A stretch of DNA of 64,000 bases from an uncultured Aquimarina sp. (GCF_947492405.1 NZ_CANLMP010000003.1:653339-717338), one strand, 5' to 3'. Shown: positions 26,105-36,117, counted from the first letter of the stretch. Notes: generated by a model not told the origin, from the sequence alone. A program made the numbers and translations.

Positions 26105-27058
26105 ATGTCTGACGTTGCAGCAGTAGAAAAACTGGTAAGCAAACATACCGAACTCAAAAAAGAAATAGCTAAAATAATCATAGGTCAGGAAGAAGTAATC
26201 GATCAGATACTGATTTCTATATTTTCAGGAGGTCATGCGTTACTTATAGGAGTTCCTGGATTGGCAAAAACATTAATGGTAAATACTATTGCCAAGGCTT
26301 TAGGATTGGATTTTAAAAGAATTCAGTTTACACCAGATTTAATGCCAAGTGATATTTTAGGGAGTGAAATATTAGACGAGTCAAGACATTTTAAATTTAT
26401 AAAAGGGCCAGTATTTTCTAATATTATTTTGGCAGATGAGATTAACAGAACTCCACCTAAAACTCAGGCTGCTTTATTAGAGGCAATGCAGGAAAGATCA
26501 GTAACGGTAGCAGGACATAATTATAAGTTAGATTTACCTTATTTCGTATTGGCGACACAAAACCCCATTGAGCAAGAAGGAACATATCCTTTGCCAGAAG
26601 CTCAATTAGATAGGTTTATGTTTGCAATAGAATTAAAATATCCTAGTTTTCAGGAAGAGGTAGAAGTCGTAAAAAGTACTACAGGAGATACTTCTGCAAC
26701 TATTAATCCTTTATTTTCTTCACAGGAGATTATAGATTTTCAGCATTTAATACGTCGTATTCCAGTAGCTGATAATGTTGTTGAATATGCTGTAGGAATG
26801 GTTTCTAAAACTAGGCCAAATGGAGAAGCAGCCACGGATTTAGTTAAAAATTATATCGATTGGGGTGCCGGTCCAAGAGCATCTCAGAACTTAATTTTAG
26901 CAGCAAAAGCAAATGCAGCTATTAAAGGAAAGTTTTCTCCTGATATAGAAGATGTACAAGCAGTAGCGATGGGAATACTACGCCATCGTATGATTAAAAA
27001 CTACAAAGCGGAAGCAGAAGGAGTAAGTATTGAGGATATTATTCAGAGTTTGTTTTAA
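26105..27058 (+). CDS. MoxR-type AAA+ ATPase
   Basis: 317 residues. Walker A is GVPGLAKTLMVNTIAKAL, Walker B ILADEINRTPPKTQAALLEAMQE, sensor 1 FVLATQNPIEQEGTYPLPEAQLDRF, with the arginine-finger and lid region WGAGPRASQNLILAAKA. MoxR ATPases act as chaperones, often with VWA or DUF58 proteins. No such partner follows here; instead the gene closes the SurA/PpiC operon. That association is a recurrent flavobacterial arrangement, so a link to envelope biogenesis is inferred. Confidence 0.93.
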   Translation: MSDVAAVEKLVSKHTELKKEIAKIIIGQEEVIDQILISIFSGGHALLIGVPGLAKTLMVNTIAKALGLDFKRIQFTPDLMPSDILGSEILDESRHFKFIKGPVFSNIILADEINRTPPKTQAALLEAMQERSVTVAGHNYKLDLPYFVLATQNPIEQEGTYPLPEAQLDRFMFAIELKYPSFQEEVEVVKSTTGDTSATINPLFSSQEIIDFQHLIRRIPVADNVVEYAVGMVSKTRPNGEAATDLVKNYIDWGAGPRASQNLILAAKANAAIKGKFSPDIEDVQAVAMGILRHRMIKNYKAEAEGVSIEDIIQSLF

Positions 27059-27095
27059 AATGTGGTTTCAACAAAGATAGTTGGAGAATTTATAA

Positions 27096-27344
27096 AATAT
27101 TTTTTTATCGTTGTTCTTCTTTATTTATGCTGTAGCTCAACAAGATTTTAATAATTCCGAATATACATTGTATAGAGATGTTATTCTAAAACTTCTGCAT
27201 ATAACATATTTGCAAAGGTTACAGCCTACATTATTAATAGCAACAATAATAATGGAAAAGAGAGCAATTTATATTACGAAAGCTTATCAAGATTTTGCAA
27301 ATAAATTAGATAGTATTTCTATAGAAACTACCTTATCTGATTAA
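27096..27344 (+). pseudogene. Probable remnant of a secreted-protein gene
   Basis: From 27096 one frame reads NIFLSLFFFIYAVAQQDFNN, a good signal peptide preceded by a stop and lacking a start codon in a proper position; the only start-like codon is TTG at 27111. The rest (77 residues to 27344) includes YLQRLQPTLLIATIIMEKRAIYITKAYQDFANKLD. This shows no family resemblance and shifts in character near 27200. It is likely a decayed gene or a chance ORF. Confidence 0.3.
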
Positions 27345-27837
27345 TTACAACGAAATTTTATAATTCCTCTCAGCGCAATTGTAAATAAGTCAATTTTGTG
27401 TCAACTTATTTTAGGACAGGACAATAAATAAAAAAGCCCATTTAAGTAGGTAATGGGCTTTTTGTTTGCAATTATTCACAATTGAGTTTTACCGAAATGG
27501 ATACTTGGGGAATACCATTTCTTAAGATCTTCAATTTGAAGTGGCGAAAATAATTTATTAAGGGAAAATACCCCTATTTTTAACATTTTTTTAGTCCTAT
27601 TTTAAGTGTTTGTATAGAAACTCATTTTGATAGTATCGATATAGATTCAGGTTAAAAGGTTTATGGTCTTGTAAAAAATCATTTACATGCAAATTACGTT
27701 ATCAATTGGAGCAAGTATGTATTTTAAATCTTCTTAATGAGCATTTTATTCTTTATTCAATTAAACCTTTTTGAATTCTGTCAGTCTTAGTATTGAACGT
27801 TCGTTAGAAATAAAGTTTAATTAGTAAGAAAAGAAAG
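27345..27837. other. 493-bp intergenic region
   Basis: Contains the terminator at 27431-27463. Past it, ATACCCCTATTTTTAAC near 27570 resembles the AGGGGTAATATTTT motif near 17545, in reverse orientation. The remainder upstream of 27838 presumably carries that gene's promoter. No coding sequence was seen. Confidence 0.4.
27431..27463. terminator. Intrinsic terminator
   Basis: AAAAAGCCCATT (27431-27442) and AATGGGCTTTTT (27452-27463) form a perfect 12-bp stem with a nine-base loop and T-tract. It probably ends the surA-moxR transcript. Confidence 0.9.
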
Positions 27838-28302
27838 ATGAAAAATGTTTTAACCTACACGATGATCTTGTTTTTGGGAATCATAACAGTGTCAGCCCAA
27901 TCAAATGAGATAGCGGATAGAAGAGATGATCGCCGACAAAAAAGAGAATTAAGAAAAGAGTTTAATGAAAGTTTGTCTGAAGATCAGAAAGCACAATTAG
28001 AATATCAAAAGCAGTTACGCCAGGAGCATAGAAAGACTATGGAGGCTACCTACACAGAAGAGCAATTAGCAATTGTCCAAAATGGTGACCTTTCCAGAAA
28101 AGGAAAGCATAAAGCGTTAAAATCTACATTAAGTGATGATCAGAAGGAAATGAAGAAATCGCATAAAGAGATAATGAAAGCAGAAAAAAGTAAATTCGAA
28201 GCATCCCTTAGTGATGAACAATTAAAAAAATATGGAGAAATAAAGAAAAAGAAAAGAAGGGGCGGTACTGATCCTGAAAAAGGAAGGAAAATGGATCGCT
28301 AA
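27838..28302 (+). CDS. Spy/CpxP-like periplasmic helical protein
   Basis: 154 residues with signal peptide MKNVLTYTMILFLGIITVSAQ. The mature protein is very charged and helical. It has four LTxxQ-like repeats (SLSEDQKAQL, TYTEEQLAIV, TLSDDQKEMK, SLSDEQLKKY), each the kind of motif that defines Spy/CpxP envelope chaperones, and a basic C-terminal tail (KKKKRRGG). A role as an ATP-independent periplasmic chaperone or stress sensor is inferred. It is monocistronic with a strong terminator. Confidence 0.65.
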   Translation: MKNVLTYTMILFLGIITVSAQSNEIADRRDDRRQKRELRKEFNESLSEDQKAQLEYQKQLRQEHRKTMEATYTEEQLAIVQNGDLSRKGKHKALKSTLSDDQKEMKKSHKEIMKAEKSKFEASLSDEQLKKYGEIKKKKRRGGTDPEKGRKMDR

Positions 28303-28324
28303 ATTTAGTTTACGTTACGTTTGA

Positions 28325-28357
28325 AGAGTGAAGTTGATAAAACTTCACTCTTTTTTT
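28325..28357 (+). terminator. Intrinsic terminator after the Spy-like gene
   Basis: AGAGTGAAGTT (28325-28335) and AACTTCACTCT (28341-28351), perfect 11-bp stem, five-base loop, then a run of seven T. Confidence 0.92.
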
Positions 28358-28941
28358 GTTTTTTTGTTTTTTTGTTAAAATTGATGGTTTTTAAATCAAT
28401 AACTTAATAATTTACTATAACGTTTTCGTAATTCTGAAAGAAGGCAATTAAAATATTAGATATTTTTTTATGTGATTGCTATTTTAATAGTTCTAAAATT
28501 GATGATTTGCACTAATACAAGTGATATTTTTTTTAAAAATGTAAAAAAGGGCTAATAAGGCTATTCATTTAATAAAATCCTTTAAAATTCGTATTTTCGT
28601 CAGACTTTTCAATACGTATTATAAAGCTATATTACTCTCGATATAGATATGATAAAAAGGTTTATGTTTAAGTTGTAGAAACACAAAATACCGTTTCTTG
28701 ATTCAGGTATACCCTTTAGCTATAAATAGAGAAAATTATAGTCATATTTTTGAGAAATTTAAAGTTATAGATGTATTGAAAAGATGTAAGGACTACCTAA
28801 ACTTCGCTACAAAGTATATAGCTTGTTGTTATATGGCAGTATAATAAATAGAATTGTACTGTTCTACTATGAACAGGTAAGAGAAGTTTATACGTTTTCC
28901 TAACATTTATATTAAACCAGGAAAGAATTCTATTACGTACT
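28358..28941. other. Long region upstream of acnB
   Basis: About 580 bp without a gene before acnB. TATTTTCG near 28592 approximates a -7 element, which would give a leader of about 330 nt. I found no strong hairpin or known riboswitch core. Confidence 0.4.
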
Positions 28942-31719
28942 ATGAACACTTATAATGATTATATCAGGGAGATCGAAGAAAGGAAATCCCTTGGGTTACA
29001 CCCTAAGCCAATTGATGGAGCTGAGTTATTAAGCGAAGTTATTTCGCAAATTAAGGATAACAATAATGCACATCGCGATGATTCTCTAAACTTTTTTATT
29101 TATAATGTTTTACCCGGTACAACGAGTGCTGCTGGTGTAAAAGCTAAGTTTTTAAAGGAGATTATTTTAGGCCAAGAGGTAGTAAAAGAAATTACTCCAA
29201 CTTTTGCTTATGAACAATTATCTCATATGAAAGGAGGCCCTTCTGTCGAGGTTTTATTAGATCTTGCTTTAGGAGACGATGCTGCTATTGCTGTTGAAGC
29301 TGCTAAAGTATTAAAGACTCAAGTGTTCTTGTACGAAGCAGATATGGAGCGTTTAGAAAATGCTTTTAAAGCAGGTAGTGCCATCGCTAAAGAACTTATC
29401 GAAAGTTATGCGCAAGCAGAATTCTTTACCGAGTTGCCTGAGATTGATGAAGAAATAGAGGTTGTGACTTATATCGCAGGTGTAGGTGATATTTCTACAG
29501 ATTTATTATCTCCGGGAGCAGATGCACATTCAAGATCGGATCGCGAGTTACACGGTCAGTGTATGTTTGAGCATAATAAAGATATGCAAAATGAATTGTT
29601 AGCCTTAAAAGAGCAACATCCTGATAAACGTGTGATGTTAATTGCAGAAAAAGGAACTATGGGAGTAGGTTCTTCGAGAATGTCAGGTGTAAACAATGTA
29701 GCATTATGGACAGGTATTTCTTCTAGCCCATATGTGCCATTTATTAATATAGCACCAGTAATTGCAGGTACAAATGGTATAGCTCCAATTTTCTTAACAA
29801 CTGTTGGTGTAACTGGTGGTATAGGAATTGACCTTAAAAACTGGGTAAAGCAAAAAGATGCTGACGGAAATACAATAGTTGATGAAGAAGGAGAGGCAAT
29901 CTTAAAAGAAGAGTACTCTGTAGCTACAGGTACAGTACTTACCATAAATACTAAAACAAAGAAATTATATAACGGAGATAAAGAATTAAAAGATATCTCA
30001 ACTGCTTTAACACCACCAAAAATGGAGTTTATTAAGGCAGGAGGTTCTTATGCAGTTGTTTTCGGTAAGAAATTACAAACATTTGCTTGTAAAGTTTTAG
30101 AAATAGATGTTCCTCAAGTATACGCTGCTTCTAAAGAAGTTTCTGTAGATGGACAAGGTTTAACTGCTGTTGAGAAAATTTTCAACAGAAATGCAGTAGG
30201 AACAACACCAGGAAAAACATTACACGCAGGTTCAAATGTTAGAGTTGAAGTTAATATTGTAGGTTCTCAGGATACTACAGGTTTAATGACTTCTCAAGAA
30301 TTAGAGATGATGGCTGCTACGGTTATTTCTCCAATTGTTGATGCAGGGTATCAATCAGGATGTCATACAGCTTCTGTTTGGGATGATAAGTCTAAAGCTA
30401 ACATTCCAAGATTAATGAAATTTATGAATGACTTCGGATTAGTTACTGCACGTCACCCTAAAGGGAAATATCATGCAATGACAGATGTAATTCATAAAGT
30501 ATTAAATGATATTGCGGTTGATGATTGGGATGTGATTATAGGTGGAGATTCACACACACGTATGGCAAAAGGTGTTGCCTTTGGAGCGGATTCAGGTACA
30601 GTTGCTTTAGCATTAGCTACAGGAGAAGCTACTATGCCAATTCCAGAGTCTGTAAAGGTTACTTTTAAAGGGGAAATGAAACCTTATATGGATTTCCGGG
30701 ATGTTGTTCACGCGACTCAAGAACAGATGTTAAATCAGTTTGAAGGTGAAAACGTTTTCCAAGGAAAAATTATAGAAGTACATATCGGTACATTAACTTC
30801 TGATCAAGCATTTACATTTACAGATTGGACTGCAGAAATGAAGGCTAAAGCATCTATCTGTATTTCAGAAGATGATACTTTAATAGAGTCATTAGAAATT
30901 TCTAGAGATCGTATTCAAATTATGATTGATAAGGGAATGGATAATCCTAAGCAAGATCTTAAAGGATTAGTTGATAAAGCTAATAACCGTATCATTGAAA
31001 TTAAAACAGGAACTAAATCAGCATTAAAACCAGATGCAGATGCTAAATATTATGCTGAAGTTGTTATTGATTTAGACAAGATTGTTGAGCCAATGATTGC
31101 TGATCCTGATGTAAATAATGAAGATGTATCTAAGCGTTATACGCACGATAACATTCAACCATTATCTTTTTACGGAGGAACTAAGAAAGTAGATTTGGGT
31201 TTCATAGGTTCTTGCATGATTCATAAAGGAGATATGAAAATTTTAGCTCAAATGTTAAAGAACATTGAGAAACAACAAGGAGAAGTTGTGTTTAATGCGC
31301 CTTTAGTTGTTGCTCCTCCAACATATAATATTGTTGATGAGTTAAAAGCAGAAGGAGATTGGGACGTTTTAGTAAAGTATTCTGGTTTTGAGTTTGATGA
31401 TAGTGCACCAAAAGGTTTAGCACGTACGAAGTATGAGAACATGTTATACTTAGAACGTCCAGGATGTAACTTATGTATGGGTAATCAGGAAAAAGCTGAA
31501 CCAGGAGATACGGTAATGGCTACTTCTACACGTTTATTCCAAGGAAGAGTTGTTAGAGATTCTGGTGAGAAAAAAGGAGAATCCTTACTTTCATCAACTC
31601 CGGTAGTAGTTTTGTCTACTATTTTAGGGAGAACTCCAACTATGGAAGAATATGAAGCTGCTGTTGATGGTATTGTATTGACTAAATTTAAACCATCTCA
31701 GAAACAATTGGTTATGTAA
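28942..31719 (+). CDS. acnB: Aconitate hydratase B (bifunctional aconitase / 2-methylisocitrate dehydratase)
   Basis: 925 residues, the AcnB type. An N-terminal HEAT-like domain (LHPKPIDGAELLSEVISQIK, SHMKGGPSVEVLLDLALG) and the swivel domain precede the catalytic domains. It interconverts citrate and isocitrate through a [4Fe-4S] cluster. Cysteine positions are visible at QSGCHTASVWDD, GSCMIHKGDMK and ERPGCNLCMGNQ (the C-x-x-C pair). GGDSHTRMAKGVAFGADSGTVALA is the conserved active-site block. It precedes a second, unrelated aconitase gene in the same direction, separated by a terminator. Confidence 0.97.
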   Translation: MNTYNDYIREIEERKSLGLHPKPIDGAELLSEVISQIKDNNNAHRDDSLNFFIYNVLPGTTSAAGVKAKFLKEIILGQEVVKEITPTFAYEQLSHMKGGPSVEVLLDLALGDDAAIAVEAAKVLKTQVFLYEADMERLENAFKAGSAIAKELIESYAQAEFFTELPEIDEEIEVVTYIAGVGDISTDLLSPGADAHSRSDRELHGQCMFEHNKDMQNELLALKEQHPDKRVMLIAEKGTMGVGSSRMSGVNNVALWTGISSSPYVPFINIAPVIAGTNGIAPIFLTTVGVTGGIGIDLKNWVKQKDADGNTIVDEEGEAILKEEYSVATGTVLTINTKTKKLYNGDKELKDISTALTPPKMEFIKAGGSYAVVFGKKLQTFACKVLEIDVPQVYAASKEVSVDGQGLTAVEKIFNRNAVGTTPGKTLHAGSNVRVEVNIVGSQDTTGLMTSQELEMMAATVISPIVDAGYQSGCHTASVWDDKSKANIPRLMKFMNDFGLVTARHPKGKYHAMTDVIHKVLNDIAVDDWDVIIGGDSHTRMAKGVAFGADSGTVALALATGEATMPIPESVKVTFKGEMKPYMDFRDVVHATQEQMLNQFEGENVFQGKIIEVHIGTLTSDQAFTFTDWTAEMKAKASICISEDDTLIESLEISRDRIQIMIDKGMDNPKQDLKGLVDKANNRIIEIKTGTKSALKPDADAKYYAEVVIDLDKIVEPMIADPDVNNEDVSKRYTHDNIQPLSFYGGTKKVDLGFIGSCMIHKGDMKILAQMLKNIEKQQGEVVFNAPLVVAPPTYNIVDELKAEGDWDVLVKYSGFEFDDSAPKGLARTKYENMLYLERPGCNLCMGNQEKAEPGDTVMATSTRLFQGRVVRDSGEKKGESLLSSTPVVVLSTILGRTPTMEEYEAAVDGIVLTKFKPSQKQLVM

Positions 31720-31738
31720 TAGAAGATTTATAAAAATT

Positions 31739-31775
31739 AAAAAAGCCTCAGTATGAATAATGCTGAGGCTTTTTT
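31739..31775 (+). terminator. Intrinsic terminator after acnB
   Basis: A six-A run with GCCTCAG (31739-31751) pairs with CTGAGGC and a six-T run (31763-31775): a perfect 13-bp stem. Confidence 0.92.
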
Positions 31776-32035
31776 AATTTTTATAATGGACGTTTCGTTT
31801 TATAATAAATTGTTTAATAAGTAATAACTAGTTTGGTTGATTAGACTTAGAACTGGTCTATCTGGATATGATTTTTAATAACAGCTATTTTGAGCTATAG
31901 CATATTTACTAATATGTTGTTAAGATTCTTTTTATAATCATTCTATATTCTCCATACTCTTTTCGTAGTCATTCGATATTTCGTATCTTGGAATACTTAA
32001 AAAAAGAATAACGAAAATACATAAAACACAACTAT

Positions 32036-34303
32036 ATGGCATTCGATATCGATATGATAAAAAAGGTGTATGCTCAAGTTGCCGAAAGAGTAGATGCTGC
32101 TCGCGAAGTAACAGGAAAACCTTTAACATTAGCAGAGAAAATTTTGTACTCACATCTTTGGGATGGTAAAAGTAAAACGGCATTTACAAGAGGTAAGGAT
32201 TATGTTGATTTTGCTCCAGACCGTATTGCTTGCCAGGATGCAACTGCTCAGATGGCATTATTGCAATTTATGCAAGCCGGAAAAAAGAAAGTTGCCGTTC
32301 CAACTACTGTACATTGTGATCATTTAATTCAAGCTAAAGTTGGTGCTGATAAAGATTTACAATCAGCGATGAATACTAGTAGTGAAGTATTTAATTTCTT
32401 AGAATCTGTATCAGATAAATATGGAATAGGATTCTGGAAACCAGGAGCAGGAATTATTCATCAGGTAGTATTAGAAAATTATGCATTCCCAGGAGGTATG
32501 ATGATTGGTACTGATTCTCATACGGTAAATGCGGGAGGATTAGGAATGGTAGCAATTGGTGTAGGTGGAGCAGATGCTGTAGATGTAATGGCAGGAATGC
32601 CTTGGGAATTAAAATTTCCTAAATTAATAGGTGTTAAACTGACAGGTAAATTATCTGGTTGGACAGCGCCAAAAGATGTGATTCTAAAAGTAGCGGAAAT
32701 TCTTACTGTAAAAGGAGGAACTGATGCGATTGTCGAATATTTTGGCCCAGGAGCAACATCCATGTCTTGTACCGGAAAAGGAACTATTTGTAATATGGGA
32801 GCCGAAATCGGTGCTACAACATCTACATTTGGATATGATGAATCAATGGAACGGTATTTACGAGCTACAGAAAGAGCTGAAGTAGCAGATGCTGCTAATA
32901 AAGTAAAAGAACATTTAACTGCAGATCCAGAAGTATATGCAAATCCTGAGCAATATTTTGATCAGGTTATAGAAATTAACCTTTCGGAATTAGGACCGTT
33001 ATTAAATGGGCCGTTTACACCAGATTTATCAACTGAGGTTGGTACGAGTATGACAGAGAAGGCAAAAGCGAATGATTGGCCGTTGCAGGTAGAATGGGGA
33101 CTAATAGGTTCATGTACCAATTCTTCTTATGAAGATTTATCACGTGCTTCTTCTATTGCGCAACAAGCATTGGATAAAGGTCTAAAAATGAAATCGGAAT
33201 TAGGAATCAATCCAGGTTCTGAACAAGTACGATATACTGCAGAGAGAGATGGCATTCTAGGGATATTTGAAAAACTAGATGCTAAAATCTTCACGAATGC
33301 TTGTGGACCTTGTATAGGACAATGGGCAAGATACAGTGATCCTAAAAATGCACCTAAAAATAGTATAGTTCATTCTTTTAATAGAAACTTTGCAAAGCGT
33401 GCAGATGGAAACCCTAATACCCATGCTTTTGTAGCATCTCCAGAATTAACAGCAGCAATTGCAGTATCTGGACGTTTAGATTTTAATCCGTTAACAGATA
33501 AGTTGCTTAATGAAGATGGGCAAGAAGTAATGTTTGATGAGCCAACTGGGTGGGAATTGCCTCCTAAAGGTTTTGAAGTGGAGGATGCAGGATACTTAGC
33601 ACCGGTAGAAGATGGTAGTGGAGTAGAAGTTAATGTAAGCCCAACATCAGAAAGGCTTCAGTTATTAACTCCTTTTGAACCAATAGGAGATGAAATTAAA
33701 GGAGCTAAATTATTGATAAAAGCCTTTGGAAAATGTACTACAGATCACATTTCTATGGCAGGACCTTGGTTGCGTTTCAGGGGGCATTTGGATAATATTT
33801 CGAACAACTGCTTAATAGGTGCCGTTAATGCCTTTGGTAAGAAGACAAACTTTGTTAAAAATCAATTAAATAGTGAATTTGGTGGTGTACCTGATACAGC
33901 AAGAGCCTATAAAGCTGCAGGTGTTCCTTCGATAGTGGTTGGAGATCATAATTATGGAGAAGGTTCTTCTCGTGAGCATGCTGCAATGGAACCAAGACAT
34001 TTAGGTGTTGTTGCGGTAATTGTAAAATCATTTGCGCGTATCCACGAAACAAACCTTAAAAAACAAGGGATGTTAGGTTTGACGTTTGCAAATGAAGCAG
34101 ATTATGATAAAATTCAAGAAGATGATACAATCAATTTCTTAGATTTAGATGCTTTTGCTCCTGGAAAAACGTTGAATATAGAATTTGTACATGCAGATGG
34201 TTCTAAAGATGTAATTGAAGTAAATCATACGTATAATGATTCTCAGATTGAATGGTTTAAAGAAGGTTCTGCTTTGAATCTAATTAAAAAGCAAAACGCT
34301 TAA
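32036..34303 (+). CDS. Aconitate hydratase, mitochondrial type
   Basis: 755 residues resembling mitochondrial aconitase (ACO2) rather than AcnA or Acn[16 protein letters not shown] near residue 93, [29 protein letters not shown], and the cluster cysteines at [14 protein letters not shown] and [11 protein letters not shown] are present. The swivel domain holds [17 protein letters not shown], with the conserved active-site Arg/Ser. It carries out the same citrate-isocitrate reaction as AcnB. ATG start at 32036 after an AT-rich leader. Its own terminator separates it from nrtR. Having both types in tandem suggests different regulation or oxidative stability. Confidence 0.95.
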   Translation: MAFDIDMIKKVYAQVAERVDAAREVTGKPLTLAEKILYSHLWDGKSKTAFTRGKDYVDFAPDRIACQDATAQMALLQFMQAGKKKVAVPTTVHCDHLIQAKVGADKDLQSAMNTSSEVFNFLESVSDKYGIGFWKPGAGIIHQVVLENYAFPGGMMIGTDSHTVNAGGLGMVAIGVGGADAVDVMAGMPWELKFPKLIGVKLTGKLSGWTAPKDVILKVAEILTVKGGTDAIVEYFGPGATSMSCTGKGTICNMGAEIGATTSTFGYDESMERYLRATERAEVADAANKVKEHLTADPEVYANPEQYFDQVIEINLSELGPLLNGPFTPDLSTEVGTSMTEKAKANDWPLQVEWGLIGSCTNSSYEDLSRASSIAQQALDKGLKMKSELGINPGSEQVRYTAERDGILGIFEKLDAKIFTNACGPCIGQWARYSDPKNAPKNSIVHSFNRNFAKRADGNPNTHAFVASPELTAAIAVSGRLDFNPLTDKLLNEDGQEVMFDEPTGWELPPKGFEVEDAGYLAPVEDGSGVEVNVSPTSERLQLLTPFEPIGDEIKGAKLLIKAFGKCTTDHISMAGPWLRFRGHLDNISNNCLIGAVNAFGKKTNFVKNQLNSEFGGVPDTARAYKAAGVPSIVVGDHNYGEGSSREHAAMEPRHLGVVAVIVKSFARIHETNLKKQGMLGLTFANEADYDKIQEDDTINFLDLDAFAPGKTLNIEFVHADGSKDVIEVNHTYNDSQIEWFKEGSALNLIKKQNA

Positions 34304-34325
34304 CTTTAGAATATATACATTATAT

Positions 34326-34358
34326 AAAACTCTCGAAGATGATTCTTCGGGAGTTTTT
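34326..34358 (+). terminator. Intrinsic terminator after the second aconitase gene
   Basis: ACTCTCGAAG (34329-34338) and CTTCGGGAGT (34345-34354) form a 10-bp stem with one G-T pair and a six-base loop; five T follow. Confidence 0.88.
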
Positions 34359-34374
34359 GTTTTATAAAGATGGG

Positions 34375-34409
34375 TAATTTTGTAGTTTTGCGTATATGAT
34401 ACGCCAAAA
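34375..34409 (+). promoter_or_regulatory. nrtR promoter and overlapping predicted NrtR operator
   Basis: Two overlapping -7 candidates, TAATTTTG (34375-34382) and TAGTTTTG (34383-34390), lie directly before the ATG, so the transcript is probably leaderless or nearly so. TTTTGCGTAT (34386-34395) and ATACGCCAAAA (34399-34409) form an inverted repeat whose centre is the start codon itself. The TTTGCGT arm recurs on the prs and nadV promoters. Autoregulation by NrtR is inferred. Confidence 0.6.
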
Positions 34410-35076
34410 TATTAAAGTAGCGGTAGATGCGGTAGTCTTTGGATACAAAGATAAGGCACTGCATGTGCTTTTAATCAAAAGAGATATAGAACCATTTAAG
34501 GATTCATGGGCTTTACCCGGCGGTTTGGTGTTGGAGAATGAAAGTTTAGAAGATGCTGTAGAACGAGAACTTAAAGAAGAAACTAACGTTACTGTTGACT
34601 ATCTGGAACAATTATATTCTTTTGGAAAACCAGGAAGAGATCCAAGAAACAGAGTGGTAAGTATTACTTATTTTGGTTTAGTAAAACCAGAGCATCATAG
34701 TATAAAAGCAGATACCGATGCTAATGATGTAGCTTGGTTTGATATTAATGAACTTCCTGAGTTAGCATTTGATCACGCTACAATTCTTGATGCCGCCAAA
34801 AAACGTTTGCGAAATAAATTGACCTATGAACCGATAGGTTTTGATTTGTTGGCAGATAAGTTTCTTTTTTCTGATCTAGAGAAATTATATATGACGATTT
34901 TGGATAAACAAATCGATCGAAGAAACTTTAGAAAAAAGATTCTAAGTTTTGGTATTTTAGAAGAACTAAAAGAAAAAATTTCTGAAGGAAGAGGAAGACC
35001 AGCAAATCTTTTCAAATTCAATCAAAAACAATACTTTAAACTTAAAGAAGAAGGCTTCCTTTTTGATATAAAGTAA
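34396..35076 (+). CDS. nrtR: NrtR-type NUDIX transcriptional regulator of NAD metabolism
   Basis: 226 residues. The N-terminal NUDIX-like domain (VAVDAVVFGYKDKALHVLLIKRD, WALPGG) carries a full Nudix box GGLVLENESLEDAVERELKE, so catalysis may be retained, whereas many NrtR proteins only bind ADP-ribose. The C-terminal winged helix (about 150-226: LEKLYMTILDKQIDRRNFRK, EGRGRPANLFKFN) is the NrtR DNA-binding domain. In studied bacteria ADP-ribose releases NrtR from operators of NAD-synthesis genes. Here it opens a cluster with prs and nadV and a dozen ADP-ribose enzymes, so ADP-ribose may be a direct signal for the locus. Confidence 0.88.
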   Translation: MIRQNIKVAVDAVVFGYKDKALHVLLIKRDIEPFKDSWALPGGLVLENESLEDAVERELKEETNVTVDYLEQLYSFGKPGRDPRNRVVSITYFGLVKPEHHSIKADTDANDVAWFDINELPELAFDHATILDAAKKRLRNKLTYEPIGFDLLADKFLFSDLEKLYMTILDKQIDRRNFRKKILSFGILEELKEKISEGRGRPANLFKFNQKQYFKLKEEGFLFDIK

Positions 35077-35112
35077 TCACACTCTAAAAATAATTATAGT
35101 CAAAATAGAAGT

Positions 35113-35180
35113 ACCTTCCCTTGTAAAGGAAGGTGGGTTTTCTAAAACAATTTTGTTTTAGAAAAGACGGAAGGGTGGAG
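35113..35180. repeat. Intergenic palindromic (REP-like) element between nrtR and prs
   Basis: ACCTTCC (35113-35119) pairs with GGAAGGT (35128-35134). TTTTCTAAAACAA (35138-35150) pairs perfectly over 13 bp with TTGTTTTAGAAAA (35153-35165). GACGGAAGGGTGGAG follows. This compound hairpin looks like a dispersed intergenic repeat unit; it may also end the nrtR transcript. Confidence 0.55.
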
Positions 35181-35221
35181 TAATTCTGTCAATTCAAAGC
35201 TTGCGAAATTTTTTATTGTAT

Positions 35222-35276
35222 TTTTTACGCAAAATATTTTGTCAATATATTGATCTGTTTTATATTTGCGTAAAAA
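35222..35276 (+). promoter_or_regulatory. prs promoter with paired NrtR-like half sites
   Basis: TTG (35239-35241), exactly 19 bp, then TATATTTG (35261-35268) is a near-ideal Bacteroidota promoter. TTTTTACGCAAA (35222-35233) and TTTGCGTAAAAA (35265-35276) are perfect 12-bp inverted arms on either side of the promoter; the right arm covers the -7 element. Binding of NrtR at both arms would block the promoter. The TTTGCGT arm is shared with nrtR and nadV. Confidence 0.6.
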
Positions 35277-35286
35277 TAACACAATT

Positions 35287-36108
35287 ATGCAGTATTTACA
35301 TTTAGATCAATCATTTACTCCATTCGATAAATCAATTGAGTTTACTTCGTTTGTTTTTAATGGTGGTGAGCCACATATCAAAATCTCTGAAAAATCCATA
35401 AGTAATGATGTAACAATTACACATAGATTGAATTCATTTAATGATGTTGGTTTATTGTTAGTTGCCACAGATGCATTGCGTAGAATGGATGTGAAATTAA
35501 TTAACGTATTGATTCCATATTTTCCAGCTGCTAGACAAGATAGAGTAATGGTTAGTGGAGAATCATTAAGTGTAAAAGTATATGCAGATATCATCAATGC
35601 ACAAAAATATAATCAGGTGATGGTTTTTGATCCACATTCTGAAGTAACTCCAGCGTTGTTAAATAATGTAAAAGTGATTGAGAACTATGAGTATGTAAAA
35701 CAGTGTTTAAGGCATATCAATGAAGAAGTTGTGTTGATATCTCCTGATGGTGGAGCATTAAAAAAAATTTATAAAGTATCTGAGTATTTAGGAGGAATAG
35801 AAGTTGTAGAATGTTCTAAGAAAAGAGATGTAAAAACAGGGAAGCTATCTGGATTTAGAGTATACGAAGAAGACCTGAAAGGAAAACACTGCGTAATTGT
35901 TGATGATATCTGTGATGGAGGAGGAACATTTTTAGGATTGGCAACGGCATTAAAAGAAAAAAATGCTGGAAAGCTTAGCTTGATAGTGAGTCACGGGATT
36001 TTTAGTAAAGGTTTTGAAGCATTAAATACATCATTTGATACTGTGTTTACTACCAATTCTTTTAGAGATATAGAAGAGGAGAAAGTGGTGCAGTTTCACT
36101 GTTTGTAA
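35287..36108 (+). CDS. prs: Short ribose-phosphate pyrophosphokinase (PRPP synthetase)
   Basis: 273 residues from the ATG at 35287; an upstream TTG at 35266 lies inside the promoter. The enzyme makes PRPP from ribose-5-phosphate and ATP. Visible are PYFPAARQDRVMVSGESLSV (ATP/flexible loop), DPHSEV, SPDGGALKK and the PRPP loop VDDICDGGGTFLGLA. Classical Prs is about 310-315 residues and lies in a purine or cell-wall context. This short form, next to NrtR and in the same locus as NadV, is probably the dedicated PRPP source for nicotinamide salvage; phages also use short Prs proteins for NAD rebuilding. It may recycle ribose-5-phosphate released from ADP-ribose. Confidence 0.92.
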   Translation: MQYLHLDQSFTPFDKSIEFTSFVFNGGEPHIKISEKSISNDVTITHRLNSFNDVGLLLVATDALRRMDVKLINVLIPYFPAARQDRVMVSGESLSVKVYADIINAQKYNQVMVFDPHSEVTPALLNNVKVIENYEYVKQCLRHINEEVVLISPDGGALKKIYKVSEYLGGIEVVECSKKRDVKTGKLSGFRVYEEDLKGKHCVIVDDICDGGGTFLGLATALKEKNAGKLSLIVSHGIFSKGFEALNTSFDTVFTTNSFRDIEEEKVVQFHCL

Positions 36109-36117
36109 TTTTTTAAT

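Noticed and set aside
35266..35286. TTG start for prs
   Set aside because: It lies inside the TATATTTG -7 element and so upstream of the predicted transcription start.
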